From Zhengitettix transpicula (taxonomy: Eukaryota > Arthropoda > Insecta > Orthoptera > Tetrigidae), in contig CM073596.1 in assembly GCA_037074705.1 (NCBI GenBank), positions 60,029,619-60,093,618 of the forward strand: DNA of 64,000 bases, given 5' to 3'. The notes beneath the pieces were generated by a model. It was not told the DNA's origin. It saw only the letters and a list, made by a program, of their open reading frames with translations, and did not search any database. Within the stretch, counting starts at the first letter, position 1. Each line of letters begins with the position of its first letter. The position numbers and the translations under genes were made by a program. This document shows, one piece after another, positions 34,691 through 47,420 of the stretch.

Positions 34691-35160
34691 CACCTGGAAT
34701 GCCTTTTCCTCTCCGTTTTTGAACTAAGGTTCCCACAAGCCGAGGCACCTCGGCCTGTTCTGAGAGGTGTATGTTCCTGGGGGGTCACAGACCTTGGGCA
34801 TACGGTAAGAGTTGTTCGCTATTCCCATTGGAATAGTCGGCCAGCTGCCACCTAAACTGGTCGAGGCACGGAGAAGGGAATGCTGCGTCCCCACAGCAAA
34901 CTCCTCTCCCGCTATCGGAAGGGCGTGGGACAAGTACCCAATGCCCGACCTACCCGATGCAGGTTTTTGTAAGGTTTTTCCTGCATTTCTTTAGGCGAAT
35001 GCTTGGTAGGATCCTTAAAATATAGCTTGGGGGCCCTAGTTAACCCTTGGCTACCTTCCTCTACCCTTCCGCATTCCCCCTTTCAAATCCCTTCCTATGC
35101 TATTAAAAGGGAGTTGCCCAATGTGGATCACCCTCATGTAGCCTGTTCCCCTAAAAAAAA
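34690..35160 (+). repeat. Family A repeat inserted against a Penelope-like remnant
   Basis: It runs from GAATGCCTTTTCCTCTCCG to CCCCT plus A-run. Its 5' end abuts the GIY-YIG remnant. Confidence 0.85.
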
Positions 35161-35743
35161 GGAAAAAAAGAAGACTTTAATCATTCTCTACACCGAGAAA
35201 TGGTACGTTGTTTTGTTTAAAAAAAAGTATAATAAAAAGCTAGAAATAAAAGTTAAAAAAAGATTCTAAGAGGAGAAAATCGTAATGCAATTTAATATAA
35301 TATAGAATTATTAATATGGAGAAGATATATTGTTAAACGGAAAATATTGCCTGGAAGATGCACTGGAGACTCGGTATTGGTCAGAAATTTTAGGGTAGGT
35401 TATAACAAGAATGTAAATATAGAATTTTGAAATATCACAACCAATGAAAACTGTACCTTAATGCATTACAAAAAAGTATTTTAATTATTATCTGAGGATA
35501 TTGTTAAGGCCAAATGGAGGATAATTAGGTAAAATTATGTGAAATAACAAAGTATGAAATACGAAAAGCGTGTTTAAGACAGCAAGAGCTGAAATTCAAG
35601 GGGGTTTTAAAATCAACACGCCAAATATCCTGAATAAAAGACTCAACAAAACGCACTCATAACAATTCTTAAAGTAAATTGAAAGTAATTCGATTGCATT
35701 AATTGTTCCTAGTATTTGAGAACCAGGTGTCGGCACAAAAATG

Positions 35744-36063
35744 AAGACAATTAAAGGACCTCGGAAAAAATTCTTCAGGAAAAAAATATCTATATATAAC
35801 GATTTATTGGAACAAAATGAAGACCTGCAATAAATCGGAGGGCGACAGAAAAATAGTCAACCAGTTTTAACGGGTGTTTGATAATTATTTAAGACAATTA
35901 AAGGACCTCGGAAAAAATTCTTCAGGAACCAATATTTATATATAACGATTTACTGGAACAAAATGAAGACCTGTAATAAGGCGGAGCTCGAGAAAAAAAT
36001 ATTCAACTAGTTTTAACAGGTATTTGATAATTATTTAAGACAATTAAAGGACCTCAGAAAAAT
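35744..36063. repeat. Tandem repeat of 147-bp units, 2.2 copies
   Basis: AAGACAATTAAAGGACCTCG starts copies at 35744 and 35891 and a partial one at 36037. Copies share TATATAACGATTTA and TGGAACAAAATGAAGACCTG. Confidence 0.9.
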
Positions 36064-36996
36064 TATGAGTGAGGACCCGATATTTTACCATTCGAGTAGG
36101 ACTCGAAAAACAAATAATCAGTAACAACAGGTTATTTTAAGGGGTTTCTGTTACAGAATAGGACAGGACTCAAGTTGTTAATCAACAACGGACGTTGCAG
36201 AGTACCACGCGAGTGTGAGAATCCCTTGATGGAATCTCACTGCTCAACAACTCTGGCGGTTCGTTCACAGATGACGCTGCGGTGCGTAAAGATCCTCCAA
36301 GTACGTCGTGATTGTGTTTAGTGTCAGTGTGCGCGCGTGTGTGTGTGTGTTTTTTCCCCCAGTAGCTCCCTTTTGTATGCAGATAGGAGAGAGAGGTTTC
36401 TCTTTTGTACAAAGGCACGCGCACCGATGGCTGCGTTAGGTCGGGTAACGTGTCGAGCTCTTCTAATGAGTTCGGCTCACTAATTGGAGAGCTGCGTGCG
36501 GCCACTTGGATTTCACAGAGGTGGAGGTGGTGCTGGTGCATCATCGTCATCACCACCATCGGGGGAAAAAATGGACCTCAAACCACGGGGGGTACGGAGG
36601 AACAGGCGCGGGAAAGAGAAATATCAGCTACAGTAATAAACGCCCACCTTTTTTTTGAACTTGTTTCGAACATTGATCTTATCATTTACGTACGTAAATA
36701 ATCCTTTAACCACTTCAGGGACAGCAACTTAACAATTATTGTTGAATTAATACCATATAGTGAAGTGACTACATCAGCCTGATGAGGGACATCAGTATAA
36801 CCCACCCTTACAGTGCGAGGAAACAAATAATGTATACGCCTCCAGAAATAATAAAAGTCAATTCCAATGACTCTTTATTATTAATTCTTATTAACCAATG
36901 ATTTTTATTTAATTTCTCTCTCTCTAGAATTACGATAATAATAATTTCCATTTCGGTTTCAATTAATACAGAAACACGATATTCCGTTTTTTTTAG

Positions 36997-37545
36997 ATCT
37001 GCGAGGGCTATTCTCTCGCAGGCAGTACCTGCGAGGGATGTTCTCTCGCAGGCAGAACCTTGTAGAAGAGATACGATGGGGCTACCTTTGAGGATGCCTT
37101 TTCCACTCCGTTTTTGAACTAAGGTTCCCACAAGCCGAGGCACCTCGGTCTGTTCTGAGAGGTGTATGTTCCGGGGTCACTGACCTTGGGCATACGGTAA
37201 GAGCTGTCCGCTATTGCCATTGGAACAGTTGGCCAGCTGCCTCCTAAACTGGTCGAGGCACGGAGAAGGGAATGCTGCGTCCCCACAGCAAACTCCTCTC
37301 CAGCTATTGGAAGGGCGTGAGACAAGTACCCAATGCCCGACCTACCTGATGCAGGTTTTTCTAGGGTTTTCCCTGCATTTCTGTAGGCGAATGCCGGGTA
37401 GGATCCTTAAACTACAGCTCGGGGGCCCCTAGTTAACCTTGGCTACCTTCCTCTGCCCTTCTCTTTCAAATCCCTTCCTATGCTATTAAAGGGGAGTTGC
37501 CACCATGTGGATTATCCTCATGTAGCCTGTTACCCTAAAAAAAAA
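36997..37545 (+). repeat. Family A repeat, full length with doubled hairpin
   Basis: The 5' end carries two tandem copies of the hairpin CTGCGAGGG...CTCTCGCAGG. The copy ends TGTTACCCT plus nine A. Confidence 0.88.
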
Positions 37546-38286
37546 CATTACTCAGCCAAAAGTGAACCTTCTGGCACTCCCTAACAACGCCAGACTGTTG
37601 CCTGTAGTCGAGAAATTACATATGAATATATAAGGTCGCAAGAGGAAGGTAACATTTGAGACCATAGTCCGGCAAGGAAAAACTTTTTACGATACGAGTC
37701 CACGTTACTAATTCACGAAGAGGTATTGGTGGTGGAAACGAGCCGAAATGTACGTTGTCCTCTTAAGATTGCAAATGAGTCTATTAAAATTTATACGGCC
37801 GCGTTGGTTGGCGAAGGCGCTAGCGATCTGCGCTTGGATAATGCGAAATCGGTAGCCGAGGGTGCAGTTTATGGAGGGGCCATAACACCAGGAGGGAGGT
37901 TTTATAGTCGCCCCACCAGGCACCACCGTAAAGGTTCACTCGAGATGCTTGCTGCCTCTCTCTCTCTATGCCTGTATCTGTGCTCCAGAGGGAACGGGTC
38001 ACCCTCAACGCCGCGGGGAGGGGGGGAGGGGTCTTGGAAAGGTAAACCGCAAAGGCCCTCAGGGCGGCACATTTAATAATTACATTCACACACACAGGTT
38101 CCGACGTTTTCGGTTTCTTCTTATTTGAAGCCACAGTCCCTTCACGTGAACCGTACAACGTCGTCAAGACTCGGTTTCGTGAAAAACTTGACCCTTCGGG
38201 CGAGTTCGGGCTATTTCGGAGATTGCTGACGTCATCACCGAACGCTTGTAATTAATAATACATTATGAAACGAGTCTGCTACAAGA

Positions 38287-39626
38287 TTAACAGTTGCAGA
38301 GTATGAAATTACGTCATAGAGACTGGAAAGTATCTTCTTCCAGGAGAATTCACTTATTCTCCTCCAGAGACTCGACTACCGTTCGGTTAAACACGTAGAC
38401 ACTTTCTGGTAAATTCAGTAAATAATGTTTTACATCTGGAGTTCGGCCGCAACCATCAACATAAATAAAATCGAAATATCCCAAAACAAAATCCATAATT
38501 ATCTAAATATTACCTCAACCTCCCCCTCCCCCCAAAAAACCACCCTAATCCAACGTAATAGAAAATCCTCCACCACTTCAATCACATTATTTCTGCTACA
38601 GAATCCCATCACTCCTCTACCCCTAAACACCTCAAGAAGGTTAAAAAGACAACTGAAAACCCACCTGGCAACCACAGTAAAATAAATAAAAATTTATTGA
38701 CTGCCTCTGTCAAGAAGTAACCAAATTTCTTCAAGCTGTTTTTTTTAAAAACATGGTTAACGTCAACATGGGACAATCTTTTGATGAAAATAATTACTTA
38801 GAGTAATAAAAAAATCATAAAAAAATCTGAAGTTAAATAGTTTTTACTTTTCTTCCTCTTCACGTATTCAGCAAGCCGAAGGATATCAATTTTATGTGTA
38901 ATATCAATTTTCTTAATTTTTTTGAGGAGGGGGGGATGTCGGTAAAAAAAAAGAAACCTTCTTTTTGGTGCAGTAAGCTTGGACCGTTCATCCATGTCGT
39001 CGTTGAGGCAATCGATCAAAATATGAGATATAATTTATCTTATTTCGTTAATAGAGTGCAGTGTTTTCCTCAAGTGTATGTTTGGAATTTATTAACATCG
39101 GTTGTGGTTGCTGAGGCATCAACAACTAACTGGTCCGACAACCTCTGGAAAGTCAACACCGCAGCAAAAGGTTTAATAGAAGGACAAACCAGCTGATTTT
39201 TGTGTAATGTGTAATTTGAAAATTTTTATTTATTTTACTGTGGTCGCCAGGTGGATTTGAAGTTGTCTTTTTAACCTTCTTGAGGTCTTTACGAGTAGAG
39301 GAGTGATGGGATTCTGTAGCAGAAATAATGTGATTCAAGTGGTGAAGGATTTTCTGTTACGTTGGATTAGGGTGGTTTTTTTTTGGAGGGGGGGGGCGGG
39401 AGGTTGAGTTAATATTTAGGTCATTGTGTATATTGTGTTGGGATATTTGGATTTTATTTATGTTGATGGTTGCGGCCGAACTCCGGATGTAAAACATTAT
39501 ATACTGAATTTACCGGAAAGTGCCTACGTCTTTAAGCGAACGGTAGACGAGTCTCTGGAGGAGAATAAGTGAATTCTTGGAAGAAGATACTTTCCAGTCT
39601 CTATGACGTAACTCTGCAACTGTTAA
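38287..39626. repeat. Fold-back element with arms of about 410 bp
   Basis: Left arm 38287-38699 and right arm 39219-39626 are inverted copies at roughly 90% identity by eye. They begin TTAACAGTTGCAGAGT and end at AAATAAATAAAAATTT. The spacer is about 520 bp and has no clear gene. RNA from this region would form a long hairpin. Confidence 0.92.
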
Positions 39627-42329
39627 GCTGCAGTGTATATAGAAGTAGTTGAAAAGTGTACAGAGGAAAAACCAGAAAAATATAGAAGACAACATTGGAT
39701 AGACTCCAGTCGTTAATCATATATTTTAAGATTTTTTTTTTAGAATTAAATTAATGGCTAGCACTTAAAAAGACTATTTTCTATGACAGGGACATAGCTT
39801 CTGGGGAAAAAAATCTGTTTTATATAATTGGGATTAAAACGTCATGTTCTTTATTCCTATCTCTTCAATATATATTGTAATTATATTCTCAAAGATATTG
39901 GAAACCGTACAAGTTGATATTGAAGAATCTATGGGGACGGATTTACGCACATAAGACATTCCTCAGTATTATCTTTTATAAACTAATTTTGTTTTACCTT
40001 ATCACACTAACCCCTTTTTTTAAAAATTGAGTTCAATCAAGAATTTCGTCTAACAACGCTGCAGGTTCAAGTTGACCGTCTGGGATTGGCAATTTTACCT
40101 ATGGGAGGGAGGAAAGGGGGATTTCATGCCGAGAACAGTAAGAAGCGGGAACGAGGAGTATTGGAGCCCCTCACGCCTGTCAACGCCCTGGTGGGCTTAA
40201 GAGCGCTTCTCTGCTGACGTGGCTGGAGCTGAAATATCTCTAGAGACTACCATAGTTGGAAGGAGCTAAAGAGAGAAAGAGGAGGGGGAAAAAAAATAAT
40301 CTCACAGAACATCGGCATCAACCAGTCGCGGTTTAACATCTCTTCACAAAAAAAACTGAAGGGGGGGGGGGGTTGGGGGAATGGAAATTTCTGCTTGAAA
40401 GAACGAGAAAAAATATGAGTCTTAGCCTTTAGAAAATCAAATAGGATACAACCACACGACGATCAGATTAAAATGTAGAATCATTGATGTCTCTCATTCT
40501 CTTAATAATATTGTTTGTATGTATGTGGTCCAGAATGATATAAAATCCTTCACTAGTGGGAAGCCTTGAAAAGAGATGATAAAAGACTGACTGAGGATTT
40601 GAGAGGCTGAGTAAGAAAATACTGAAGTTGGAGTTAGTTTATGGCGTCCGAATGAGAGCGAGACGGGGATTGGAGGAGGCAGACGTAGGTCACAGGAGAC
40701 TGAACAAACAGATTATCTCTTAAGTTCTCTTTTATTAATTTTTCCTCCCTCTGCACCCCCCTTAGGATGGTTTTATGATATCTTTGCGTATTATTCATGA
40801 CCGATTTTTATTTTATTGTGCCTTTTAACACCGAAACGCTTGTACTGGTTGTTTTGACGATCATTAAGGTTTAATTTTTCACCTTCTCTACCTAAAGGTA
40901 ATACTTTTCTTTTATGAAATTCAGTATCCAAGCAGTTCAGCGCGATTAAATTTATAAGCACTAAAAGTTGGACAGCTACGTGAAAAAAAAAATACTGCGA
41001 TTGTTCGGCAACGATGCTTGTTCGCCTCCCTTCATCATAAGCGTTACGATTGGTGGATTATTTCTTGAAGGGGCCTTCTAATTTTCAACGAACTACAGTA
41101 GTACATTTTTAAAACAAATAAATTGTTGTTTTACGTGTAACTGGAGTGGACCTAACCCTTAATAAGTGAAGGGAGAATTACCATTTCCCTCAAGTCTGCG
41201 CGTGCTGGCTGATGTCGGCGCGTGTTCCGCGGACCCGGGGCAAGTGTTTTTCTAACATTTCCTCTGACGGGAGGAAGGTTCGTTTGCTGAGGACGTCGTC
41301 GGCGGACGCAGCCGAAGGGAATTTTCCCGGAAGCTGGAGGGAGGCAATCGCAGGTGGCGCAAGGTGGCAATTATGGCGCTGCTAACAAAGTGCCTCCCCC
41401 TTTCCTTTCCTTTCCCTTCCTTCAGACGTTCTCTATTTGTTCTGCAAGTTGTAGGCGGCTCTCATTAAACTCGGCACGCGGCCCTCGAGCACCACAAAAG
41501 AAACTGGGCTGCTGGGGCCGCTCGTAATTGAAATAATTCCAGCCACGGCGACGGCGTGACCTCTCTCTGGCGGGGGGGGGGGGGGGAAGGGGAAAGGGGA
41601 AAATATCCATCTTATCCTGAAGGCCGTACTGGATGAACCCTCTTGGTTCCATTTTTAAAAAAGGAAACCCTTGAGGGATCCATCCAGAATTATTAGAATT
41701 GTTGTGTGTAATTTTTGACCTAGCCCCACTAGGGGCAAAGAATCTGCTTCCTTTACTGCAGGCTGTATCCGAGTGCTACTGAAACTACACGCAGAAGCAT
41801 CAATGATGATGATGATGAGGTTAAATACGACCTTTTTACAGACAAACTTAGAAAAAAAATTAACCTTAACTCAGTAAATTTGAATTTAAAAATGTCGGAC
41901 GTTTTGAGGCGGATTTTCTAAGACGGGAAAAATAAGGCAAGGAACTTTTATATACGAAGTTAAAAAAGTAAGAGCCGAAGAACTTAAAACATCATACAAC
42001 GTCTTTAGTATTAATATTATTTCTATGATTTTTATTGGACAGCATTTCAGAAATCTTTCCCAAGAATCTCTGCCTAAAATGGAGGACGACGTGTTGTCAG
42101 AATCGAAACTCATGATTATATTTCATACACTGTTTTGGTGATCGGACCATTGTTCACAAGATGACAGTCGGAAATTCGATTTACGTATTTAAAATTCCTT
42201 TTTGTACGACCTATATAACCCTTAATTATATCAACGATATTTGTAGTTGTAAAACGTATTGTTTATACATATTTTCATACCTGTCATCTACTATAAAATG
42301 TCTTTTATTAAGTGCATTACGTCAATTTT

Positions 42330-42600
42330 TTTTCCTTTCCTTCTTCTTCTTCTTCTTCGGATTTCCTCCCCCCTCCTTTTATAGGTTTGCCGTCTTCAAT
42401 TTACCATTTTTGTCCGTCGTTCCAATCTCCCTCTTCCAAATTCCTATTCTCCATTATTGTTTTCACATAGGTTTTCCCACGTTAATCTGGGTGTGCCCCT
42501 GTTTATTTTTTTTTCCAGGAGGTGACCATTGGTATATTTCTTTTGGCCATCTTCAATTTTTCCATTCTTTGTACGTGACCATACCATTTAAGGGGTTTGA
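42330..42600 (-). pseudogene. 3' end of a non-LTR retrotransposon, minus strand
   Basis: The minus strand reads WYGHVQRMEK-like, KMAKRNIPMV, RGTPRLTWENLCENN and GRGRLERRTK in shifting frames, then a (GAA)n tract (TTC on the plus strand at 42342-42357). The order matches the other two LINE tails here. It is broken and inactive. Confidence 0.55.
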
Positions 42601-43778
42601 TTTTCAATCTATTTCCAATTTTATCCTGTCTTGTTGTTGTTTTGAAAACTTCTCCTCATAACATAATATTTGTTTTAGTCTGTCCCTGTATCTGGTTAGT
42701 CAATTTTTCATACTTCAATTCTTTATCACTGTCTTTCGTTTACGATAATCGACTTAATATTTTCTAGTACGTGCATTTTTTATTTCATTATTTTACAATT
42801 TTCATTAATTATTAATTTCCTAAATTTTTGTTTTTAATGCCTACTTATTCTAACATATATTGCAAATAATATATTTTTTTATTTCTCGCCTGTACATGTT
42901 GTAGTGTTACTCTTTCCCCACCACCATTCTTTTTATTTTTTCGATTATACTGCCACTATAAAAAAGGGGAAGAAAAAATTGACGTACTGAACCTAATAAA
43001 AGTCATGGAAGACATTTTATAGTAAAACTATGTACGTATGATTGATGTTTTTTTTAACGAACCAAACAGATGATTTTAGCAAAGGCGCCGGTTTAAATAT
43101 CTAAGAAAATAAATATATGAAAAGACCTGCTATGTTCTTTGACACATTTCCAATTATAATAAAAATTGCTTTTACATGTCTCTGACCGATGATTTCCGAC
43201 CATACAGGTATATTTAAATAATGCTATATTATTTTCGTGAGTTTAATGAAGGCGTCGTTAGGTGACTTGACTTTCCTCTATTAAAGATTTTTTTCCCCCC
43301 TTCTGATTTCACCGCCCCTCGTGGTGTGGAGCGAAGGAAAGCTGAATCATAAGAAGCTTTATGAGATTCAGCATCTCTTCCTTCGTCGTTATCATATTCA
43401 TGAGGAGGTCATAAAGCAAAGATAACCCACTCCGCCTTCTTCTTGACATTATTCATCTTCACCTCCATGAGAACTGCCGAGGTCGCGTAACGGAGTGAAA
43501 TAGAAGAAGAAGAATAAAAAAATAATAATGTCGTCAAATATAATTATCATGGACACTGAGGAGAAGACCATGCAAAAAAAAAGAGAAAAAAGTTGTTGGA
43601 ACTAATTTTCGCTTTAAATTGGAAACGGTGCAGGTGAACTGTAGGTTTCTCTTATATGATATGAATTAAATTGGCGGATTATGAAGGGTTACTGTTGTAA
43701 ATAGGTTTTTTTATGAGTCGGAAAATGTGAATGTATTTTCTCATCAGCCCCACAAAGGCTTTATTACTGACAATTAAT

Positions 43779-43801
43779 GACGTTTCAAAGAAATCATCAG
43801 C
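43779..43801 (-). ncRNA. Solo hammerhead-like core
   Basis: The minus strand reads GCTGATGA, seven bases, then GAAACGTCATTAA. Core and ACGT palindrome are intact, but no helix II can form, so this is a likely relic. Confidence 0.25.
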
Positions 43802-43912
43802 TCCATTTGAGTTTATATATATATATATACGCACAAAGTCTTCATGAATAAATCAGTCGTGAAAGAAAAAAAAAATTATTCCTGCACTCGTAATGGTCAT
43901 GAAATATATATC

Positions 43913-44162
43913 TATGGCGGAATTCGCATGTTGGCAACAGAGAGTTTACATAACGCGTCGCAGAGGTTACAACGCAGCGTCAGCGAGTAAATGATATCGT
44001 TGAATCAATTTAGTATCGTCTTAGTGTTGTTAAGATTATACATTTTAAATATAGTTCCGAAGTTAGACAAAATTCAGAGTCTATAAATTTATGTAGTGCC
44101 GCGTTGTAACATCTGCGACGCGTTATGTAAACTCTCTGTTGCCAACATGCGGATTCCACTAT
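43913..44162. mobile_element. MITE-like element with 64-bp terminal inverted repeats
   Basis: The left end, GGAATTCGCATGTTGGCAAC, and the right end, its near-exact complement, extend to TAACGCGTCGCAGA and TTACAACGC. Total length is about 250 bp with a 120-bp AT-rich centre. It is flanked by TATA sequence, so a TA target is likely but cannot be proved in an AT run. No coding capacity. Confidence 0.85.
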
Positions 44163-44199
44163 ATATATATATATATAGGAGATTATTCGACTAGATTTT

Positions 44200-44690
44200 C
44201 CCAGAGAGATCTGGCGGGGGCTACCTTTTGGGATGTCTTCCCATCTCTCTGGTTTTTTGAACTAAGGTTCCCACAAGCCGAGGCACCTCGGCCTGTTATG
44301 AGAGGTGTATGTTCCGGGGACGCAGACCTTGGGCATACGGTAAGAGTTGTCAACTATTCGTTGAATAGTTGGCCAGCGGCCTCCTAAACTGGCCAAGTCA
44401 TGGCGAGGGGTAAGCTGCGACCCCACAGCAAACCTCTCTTCCGCCATCCAGGGAAGGGCGTGGGATAAGTACCCAATTGCCCAACCTACCTGCAGGTTTT
44501 TCTAGGGTTTTCCCTGCATCATTTTGAGGCGAATTGCCGGGTAGGATCCTTAAACCATAGCCCGAGGCCCCTAGTTAACCCTTGACTACCTTCTCGTACC
44601 CTTCCGCATCGCCCTTTTTACATCCCTTCCTATGCTATTAAAGGGGAGTTGCCACTAAGTGGATTACCCTCATGTAGCCTGTTGCCCTAA
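44200..44690 (+). repeat. Family A repeat, nearly complete
   Basis: It runs from CCCAGAGAGATCTGGCGG to CTGTTGCCCTAATATATATA. An AT run replaces the usual A-tail, and its start lies near the AT run at 44160. Confidence 0.85.
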
Positions 44691-45358
44691 TATATATATA
44701 GGTAAAGGTTCTTTTGTCTCTGACATCAATCTTCCCGAACTTTATATTTTCATAATAATTCTTCAACGTTTTTTTTTGTTCTGTAATTGCCATTATGACG
44801 GCATACTCAATGTTGTGGCTCATGACGTCATCGTCTTAATTCATGTTAAACTTGACCCGAAGGAGACCAACATTCAATTGTCTCTAGTCCTCAACGATTT
44901 TGTTGTATGCAGAAGTATATTGACTTCATAGTCTACTCCAGAACGAAAATAATTATTTCCTACGCGTCTTAGTTGCCGCAGTTGACAAAAAATAAACAAT
45001 CCTCCAGTTAGAGAACTCGCAAATCGTTGTTTTGTTGAAGGCTTCGTTATTACCCTTCTACTAGTAAATATTTTTAGTTATTTTTACGGATATTTTACGT
45101 AATAGATTGGTTTTTCTTATCCCAGGGGGTTTTAATAAATAATTTGAATAACCATCCATTCATTTTTTAAATAAAAATTATATAAATTTTTCCAGATATT
45201 AATTATGCATATATTTTAAATAAGAACAGGGGAAGTTAAATGAATATTCGAATTATAATATTTTGTGAAGAATGAATTATTGGTTAGAGACCCTGGTAGA
45301 AAAGGGAATTTTTTTTTTCATAGTCAATTGCTGAATAAATAATGAGGAACCATACTTG

Positions 45359-45420
45359 TTTTGCGTGTTGCATTCATAAAAGGGGCGTGTGTTGCGTGTT
45401 GCATTCATGAAAGGGGCTCA
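45359..45420. repeat. Duplicated TTGCGTGTTGCATTCAT motif
   Basis: TTGCGTGTTGCATTCAT with AAAAGGGGC occurs twice in 60 bp, related to 23004-23095. Both loci have the motif in pairs. Confidence 0.75.
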
Positions 45421-45822
45421 ATTTTTTTTTTTGGGCGATGAATGTAAACATGGTTAATCGGTTTGGTTTGATTAATTTTTTCTACCTTCTTACCGATCAA
45501 CGACCTGTTTCAGACAGTTTAGTTCGAATTTGCTTGAGACATTTGATCGTTACTCAGACACACTCTCTAGCTTCGACGTAGTCGCCTCCGTAATCTGAGA
45601 AACTCCCAACTGTCGCCTTGCAAGTTCTGAATACGTTCCTTCCTTCGTATGTCTTCCTCAAAGCCGTCTCTCCTAGACTGATGAATGCGCCTATTTCCTC
45701 ACGTCATTCCACCCCCTGCCCCCCTCCCAACTTCTCAGGTCTCGTGCTGCAGCTTTCCACTGCTGCTCACTATTCCTCGTCTTCTCCTCGGTCGGGTGGA
45801 ATAACCCTGTTTTGAAGGCGTC

Positions 45823-45863
45823 ACTCTCTCTCTCTCTCTCTTTTTTTTTTTTTTTTTTTTTTA
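45823..45863 (+). repeat. (TC)n and poly(T) tract
   Basis: About nine TC units followed by 22 T. A similar TC run lies at 32660-32692. Confidence 0.95.
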
Positions 45864-46599
45864 AAAAAGTGCTTCTTTCTCTCTTCTGTCTTCACTTTTT
45901 CATTAATTATTTCTGTAGAAGCTTTTGGGGCTTTAAGGCGGCATTCATCCCGTCTACCAGCGACACTCGCACGTCTCCTCCTCGACACCTTAATTGCGTC
46001 CACTTCCCCTTTACACGACGAGTCCTTCTACACGTGTCCAGACACCTCAGCCTTCTCGAGTGACGTCTCGTTGGTAATATTCAGTAACCGACACGAAAAA
46101 ATTAGCGGCTGAATGTTACCGAAAATATATATTTTTAATTTTCTGTAAGTTAAGAAAATTCCCGTCCTACCGGAAAGATGAATAAGGTTGTAGTAACTGA
46201 TCATTTAATATTTTTACATGAGATTTAAAACTTCTTTTTAGGCACGATAACTCACATAAGCTTCAACAGTCTCCTGTTTCCTCTTTTCCTACGATTCTTC
46301 GAAGACTATATTTTTATTTTCTTAATATATTATTAACCTTATGTGAAATATTGTCAGGACCCTTTTGAATATTCTATAAAATATAATAAAATAAAATGAA
46401 GTACTCGTACAGGCACCGAATAAATTACATTTAAGAGTCATCCCACGACCCACCGAGATAAAGTGAATATTTCTGGTATGTCAGAGAAAAGAAAACTACG
46501 ATCTAATAAATAAAATTGCCTGTATGTTCCGCACATTAAGTCTGGTGCCGTGGAGAAAATTTCAACAAATTTAGTACACGTGTTCCATTCCGACGAATA

Positions 46600-47205
46600 A
46601 ACAAGCATTGTGGAGGGTAAAACACGTAAATCATCCCAATTGGTGGGGGTGGAAATTTTCAAACATGCCCAAACTGTCGATATTTGCAACGGATAAATAT
46701 TTATCGGGGTCAAAGGAATTTATAGTATTTCTACCAATGTTTTCTGTATATAATTTCGACCGCCTTCCAGCCATCGTAAGGGATGAACCTTAGGGACAGG
46801 GATGAAGGAACGTAAATAACGCAAAGACAACCGAGATTGTAGTCAAATCCGGGATTATGAATGTCGCTGAGTTTCATTATGACATTCAATTTGCCGTTTA
46901 ACGCCCAGGGGGCGGGGGTGGATGTGGCCGGCGGTTGGAAATTTTTAAACATGCTCAAACGGTCGATATTTACGTCATAAAAATATTTTTCGGTGTCAAA
47001 GATATTGATAGTGTTTCTACCAATGTTGTTTGCTTATAATTTCAACCCTTTTCCGGCCTTCGGAAGTGAGGACCCTTAGGGGGTGGGGTTGGAGGAACGT
47101 TACATAAAAATAACGCCAAAACAGCCGAGATTCGAATCAAATCCGGGGTTATTGGTGACAAATAAGTTTCCTGATGACAACCCGGGCAACGCTTGGCACC
47201 CAGAT
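46600..47205 (-). repeat. Multi-unit element, minus orientation
   Basis: Two units of about 300 bp each contain AAACATGC(C/T)CAAAC, GTCGATATTT, TTCTACCAATGTT and CCGAGATT...AATCCGGG. It ends with CAACCCGGGCAACGCTTGGC, the inverted form of the head seen at 60789. Confidence 0.75.
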
Positions 47206-47212
47206 AGTTATA

Positions 47213-47420
47213 AATGAAACACTGCCTTTTATTTAAAGTCAGAAAATGATTTTTAATTGAAATAATACAAATTTTCGTCACTATTTACATACATTGTATT
47301 ATTTCCATTACGAAATCATTGTCTGATTGTTTTTTTTATACCTGAAGAGGTGTCAAATAGTGACGAAACGTTATATTATTTCTATTAAAAATCTCACTTT
47401 AAAAGTCTGTGTTCTTTTAT
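47213..47420. ncRNA. Inverted repeat around a hammerhead-like motif
   Basis: The plus strand 47341-47372 reads CCTGAAGAG, a spacer with GTC/GAC pairing, then GAAACGTTA. The following 50 bp (TATTATTTCTATTAAAAAT) are repeated in inverted orientation at about 47230-47290, so the unit is a fold-back with arms of about 75 bp. The second arm keeps only a decayed motif. Confidence 0.35.

Noticed and set aside
36780..36830. CCTGATGAGGGACATCAG with a later GAGGAAACA as a hammerhead
   Set aside because: The GAAAC half lacks the palindrome and the cleavage-site base is not defined; spacing is too long.
38100..38140. Another GAAAACGTCGG hammerhead-like site on the minus strand
   Set aside because: An extra A disrupts GAA-ACGT and no CUGANGA core is present.
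42161..42661. A 166-codon plus-strand hydrophobic open frame
   Set aside because: It is the reverse of a LINE remnant plus T-rich DNA; the Phe/Leu content comes from T tracts.
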